Assembly (NCBI GenBank): GCA_050732575.1
Contig: JBOHRF010000233.1
Location: 1 to 8,053, forward strand
DNA length: 8,053 bases
DNA from: JBBDWZ01 sp050732575
Lineage (GTDB): Bacteria > Gemmatimonadota > Gemmatimonadetes > Longimicrobiales > RSA9
Direction of reading: 5' to 3'
Both the position numbers and the translations under genes were made by a program. Of the stretch, positions 5,635 to 8,053 are shown piece after piece. The notes beneath the pieces are model-generated. The model was not told the DNA's origin, ran no database searches, and saw nothing but the letters and a program-made list of their open reading frames with translations. Position 1 is the stretch's first letter. Each line of letters opens with the position of its first letter.

Positions 5635-6845
5635 ATAATGTCGAGTGAACGATCAAACGCCAGACAATGTATCGAGGGTTACCTTCATGGTCCTCATCGT
5701 AAGAATAGAGCACGTCATGCTCGAGGAAGCCCAGGAAATTCTGCGAGAACCGCTGTGAAGCGACGACTCGGCCCGAATCGGTGTCAAGGACTTCGACTAT
5801 CGAGTCGTAGAGCAGGGTCTTCTGTGTGTCAGAGGTCACAGTCATGGATCCGATTCGCCCGGCGGGCGGCAGCGGCTTCCAGTTCTGATCGGCAACGCGA
5901 AGCAATACGCTCAGACGCTCCTGGGCACGCTGCGCGAGATCGACCAGCATGGGTTGAGGTCTGATCTCACGGGCAATGCCGTTAGGACGCTCCCAGGGCG
6001 CGAACCAGGGAAACACGACGATCCACCTGAAGCACAAGCTCGCCGCTGGTTGTCCATTTTTCAATCATGTACGTGCTCACATGCGCGGACCAGACTGCGT
6101 CCTTTCCAGCGGCACCTATCTGCCGTGCGCGCGACATCATGGCGCCCGGCGCCACTCGTTCGCTCAACGCCCCAAAGGATCGAATGATTCTTCCCGACCC
6201 GGAGTCGTAGAGATGCAATGGAAGCCCGATGTTCCTCGCGCTTGATTCGAGTACGGCAAATACGTACCGTCCCGCGCCGACGTCAACTACGCCGTGAGGA
6301 GCAACAGGCAGTGACAAGGTTGAAACAGCGGATCCACCTGCGGTCAGTATCGTGAGCCGTCTCGCAACGACATCGAATACTCGTGTGGTGTCGCCTTGAA
6401 AGAACACAAAGCGGGCGTCCTGAAATTCACCCGGGCCCAAGCCCTTCCTGCCAAAACTCCTGACGAACCGGCCGACGGAATCGAAGATCTGCACGCGAGC
6501 AGGCTCGGTATTGCTGATTAAAAGGAAATTACCGCGTGCGTCGCGTCGAATAACAGATTGTTGGTAAACCTGTCCCGGTCCTTCCCTGTCACCGATTACT
6601 GCAACGGCCTGGACCGTGATAACGCACAAAGTACAGGCGGGCGGGCCCGAAATAATGTGAGTCTTCACAGATTGCTGGCTTGAGACGGTGCGTAGGCCAC
6701 CGACGAGGGCTGAACCGATGGATAATGCCCCAATGACAAGCAACCTGAGTGTCGTACGCTCAAGCGAGGAGTATTTAAGAGCGTATGTGCACAAAAGACG
6801 CTCATTGTACTTGAGGACGGGCGGGAGAATCAGGGAAGAACTCAT
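5633..6845 (-). pseudogene. 6-bladed beta-propeller protein, split by one frameshift
   Basis: Two abutting frames together give a protein of about 403 residues. Frame one (6845 to TAA 5982) has an N-terminal hydrophobic anchor (about residues 34-51), a CTLC motif at 71-74 (GPPACTLC), then propeller blades with LLISNTEPARVQIFDSVGRF, SFGRKGLGPGEFQ, and further repeats to about residue 277 (LQVDRR). Frame two continues FPWFAPWERPNGIAREIRPQ and on to IVWRLIVHSTL, TAA 5633-5635. Joining needs one base skipped around 6006-6020, at GGGAAAC on the plus strand. N-terminal anchor plus CxxC plus NHL-like blades fits the secreted 6-bladed propeller proteins abundant in Gemmatimonadota. The start is supported by AGGAGG nine bases upstream. 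The frameshift is either a real mutation or a sequencing/assembly indel; the well-kept downstream gene and conserved second frame favour a recent or artefactual event. Ligand unknown. Confidence 0.75.
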
Positions 6846-6854
6846 GCAAACGCG

Positions 6855-6860
6855 CCTCCT
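6855..6860 (-). promoter_or_regulatory. Shine-Dalgarno AGGAGG for propeller gene
   Basis: AGGAGG on the minus strand, nine bases before ATG 6845. It fixes the start of the propeller gene even though about 33 residues precede the hydrophobic anchor. Confidence 0.75.
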
Positions 6861-6891
6861 GAGTGGGGCACGATGATCAATTCAGGAAGAC

Positions 6892-6918
6892 CTTATATCG
6901 CAGAGGGCTCGACGTCAA
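6892..6918 (-). promoter_or_regulatory. Candidate sigma-70 promoter for propeller unit
   Basis: On the minus strand TTGACG (6918-6913) and TATAAG (6897-6892) each match five of six consensus bases, with a 15-base spacer that is shorter than the preferred 17. A transcript from here would have a leader of about 40 bases ending in the AGGAGG site. Plausible, but the spacer is a weak point. Confidence 0.45.
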
Positions 6919-7012
6919 GATTCCGTTGAGAACCGGCCATTGGCTACATCAGGATCGCCTCATCGCGATCTTGCCCGGGGCCAGTCAGCGGCAGCGAGCG
7001 AGAACAACGTTT

Positions 7013-7047
7013 GGGCGAGGGCGAGTTTCCCGCCGTCGCCCTTTTTT
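7013..7047 (+). terminator. Orphan plus-strand intrinsic terminator
   Basis: GGGCGA (7013-7018) pairs with TCGCCC (7036-7041). After one G-G mismatch GGCG (7020-7023) pairs with CGCC (7031-7034), with a 7-base loop, followed directly by six T (7042-7047). The form is very like the terminator at 5269-5314. On the minus strand no T-run follows, so it acts on plus-strand transcripts, yet no plus-strand gene was recognised upstream. It could end an unannotated small RNA, be a leftover of a deleted gene, or protect against antisense transcription. Confidence 0.75.
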
Positions 7048-7143
7048 GCGTCCTCGCTTTTCAAATGGTTAACGCAGAAGATCACAGGGGGGCGATTCTC
7101 GGCTCGCAACAAACAAACACGTGGACATTGGATAGCCCTCGCC

Positions 7144-8053
7144 TCACTGCGAGCGCGGATCCGGCGCGCCCGCCCGCCGCAGGATGGTGGGCGCCGCCCC
7201 GATGTAGCCCTCTCGCTCCTGCACCGTGTGCCCCATGGCAGTTAGCGCCTTCACGTGCTCGGCTGTCAGACCATTCTTCTCGTAGTACAGAATGTCGGGC
7301 AGGTGCTGGTGATGGATGCGCGGTGCTACCAGCGCCTGCTCCAGTGACAACTCGTAGTCCACCACGTTGGATAGGATCTGGTAGACCGCGGAGATGATGC
7401 GCGGTCCGCCCCGCGCGCCCGTGATCAGCATGGGCTGACCCGCGCGGTCCAGTACGATGGTGGGCGTCATGGCGGAGAGCATGCGCTTCTCGGGCACGAT
7501 CGCATTGGCCTCACCCTGCACGAGTCCGAACAGATTGGGCGCACCCGGCTTGGACGTGAAGTCATCCATCTCATCGTTGAGCAGAAAGCCTGCACCAGCC
7601 ACTGTCACCGCCGAGCCAAACAGCTCGTTGAGCGTGGTAGTGAGCGCTACGGCATTGCCGCGCGCATCGATCACGGAGAGATGCGTGGTTTGCTCACCTT
7701 CCACGGTGGCGCCCAATCCCGGCCGAATCTGGGCCGAGGGTGTGGCGCGCTCGGTGGAAATGGTTGCGCGCTGGCGCGCGGCGTATTCTTTGGAGAGGAA
7801 CCGATCGCGTGCGACTCTAACGAAATCGACGTCACCCAGGAAATAGTTGCGATCGGCAAACGCGCGGCGCGAAGCCTCCGTCATCAAATGCAAAGCAGCA
7901 GGTGAGCGCCAGCCGAGTTTGGCCAGATCGTAACCCTCGAGGATGTTGGCCATGAGCGCGAGTGTGAGACCGCCGGATGATGGGGGCGGCATCGAGATTA
8001 CGCGGTGGCCGCGATACTCGAACTCGACGGGCTCGCGCCACTTCGCCTGGTAG
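7144..8053 (-). CDS. ggt: Gamma-glutamyltransferase, C-terminal part (partial)
   Basis: The frame is open to the window edge at 8053, so the 5' part, including most of the large subunit, is missing; about 302 residues are visible. GGT cleaves gamma-glutamyl bonds of glutathione and related compounds and transfers the glutamyl group to amino acids or water, usually in the periplasm. The sequence begins in the large subunit with REPVEFEYRGHRVISMPPPSSGG. The autocleavage/nucleophile Thr is the first Thr of EQTTHLSV (codon 7689-7687). TTTLNELFGS supplies the Thr/Asn pair, and LNDEMDDFTSKPG the acidic residues and a lid loop as in the E. coli enzyme. EKRMLSAMTPTIV carries SA where E. coli has SS, and GARGGPRI the oxyanion glycines. 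It ends GAPDPRSQ, slightly short of some homologues. The cognate export signal would lie beyond the window. Confidence 0.93.
   Translation of the reverse strand, partial: YQAKWREPVEFEYRGHRVISMPPPSSGGLTLALMANILEGYDLAKLGWRSPAALHLMTEASRRAFADRNYFLGDVDFVRVARDRFLSKEYAARQRATISTERATPSAQIRPGLGATVEGEQTTHLSVIDARGNAVALTTTLNELFGSAVTVAGAGFLLNDEMDDFTSKPGAPNLFGLVQGEANAIVPEKRMLSAMTPTIVLDRAGQPMLITGARGGPRIISAVYQILSNVVDYELSLEQALVAPRIHHQHLPDILYYEKNGLTAEHVKALTAMGHTVQEREGYIGAAPTILRRAGAPDPRSQ

Larger units (their letters stand above)
6846..7143. other. 298-base intergenic region between GGT and propeller genes
   Basis: The gap holds the candidate promoter and Shine-Dalgarno of the propeller unit on the minus strand and a plus-strand intrinsic terminator at 7013-7047. 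No coding content was recognised on either strand. Open plus-strand frames here are arginine-rich without family features and have no ribosome-binding site. No minus-strand intrinsic terminator for the GGT gene was found. Confidence 0.55.

Noticed and set aside
5341..5964. Plus-strand 207-codon open frame across the propeller/miniprotein region
   Set aside because: Low-complexity Arg/Ser-rich product; the minus strand has recognisable family sequence and strong ribosome-binding sites here.
6863..7072. Plus-strand 69-codon frame before the orphan terminator
   Set aside because: The frame runs through the terminator hairpin and past its T-run, is Arg-rich and has no Shine-Dalgarno.

Overview
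This window looks like a chromosomal segment of a GC-rich soil- or sediment-type bacterium. Several protein families recall Gemmatimonadota: a 6-bladed beta-propeller protein with a CxxC near its N-terminus, a membrane-anchored thioredoxin-like protein, a carboxypeptidase-regulatory-like domain behind a signal peptide, and a glycine-zipper lipoprotein. The assignment rests on recognising these families, not on any search, and is moderately confident at best.

Layout. Positions 1-2028 are a scarred zone. It holds two G-quadruplex-capable repeat blocks in opposite orientation (1-66 and 233-303) around a decayed rve-type transposase fragment (93-217). It also holds the last ~45 codons of a histidine kinase on the minus strand (365-502), one intact thioredoxin-like gene on the plus strand (804-1343), and a carboxypeptidase-regulatory-like gene (from 1531) that is cut off by the first ~46 codons of an IS630-type transposase. 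Inverted repeats lie between these pieces. From 2029 to 4175 (minus strand) a type-I ABC exporter half-transporter and a stand-alone receiver-domain response regulator overlap by 4 bases. A 220-base divergent region separates them from a plus-strand lipoprotein (4396-5262) that ends in a clear intrinsic terminator.

On the minus strand, 5422-6845 is a two-gene unit: a 6-bladed beta-propeller protein, split by one frameshift near 6006-6020, then a 66-residue protein of unknown function. The small gene has an almost ideal Shine-Dalgarno that begins in the propeller stop codon. The unit has a candidate promoter and an AGGAGG ribosome-binding site. Upstream lies a 298-base gap containing a strong plus-strand terminator with no recognisable plus-strand gene to terminate. 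The window ends inside a gamma-glutamyltransferase gene (minus strand, 7144 to beyond 8053) that covers the catalytic small subunit.

How the genes work together. Only two couplings are visible in the sequence: ABC transporter with receiver protein, and propeller with the 66-residue protein. The ABC protein has Asp where the catalytic Glu of Walker B is expected, as in the degenerate half of heterodimeric exporters, but no partner half is in view. No complete known defence, CRISPR, tRNA or rRNA locus is present. The best candidates for something undescribed are the propeller/miniprotein pair and the coupled receiver/exporter pair.
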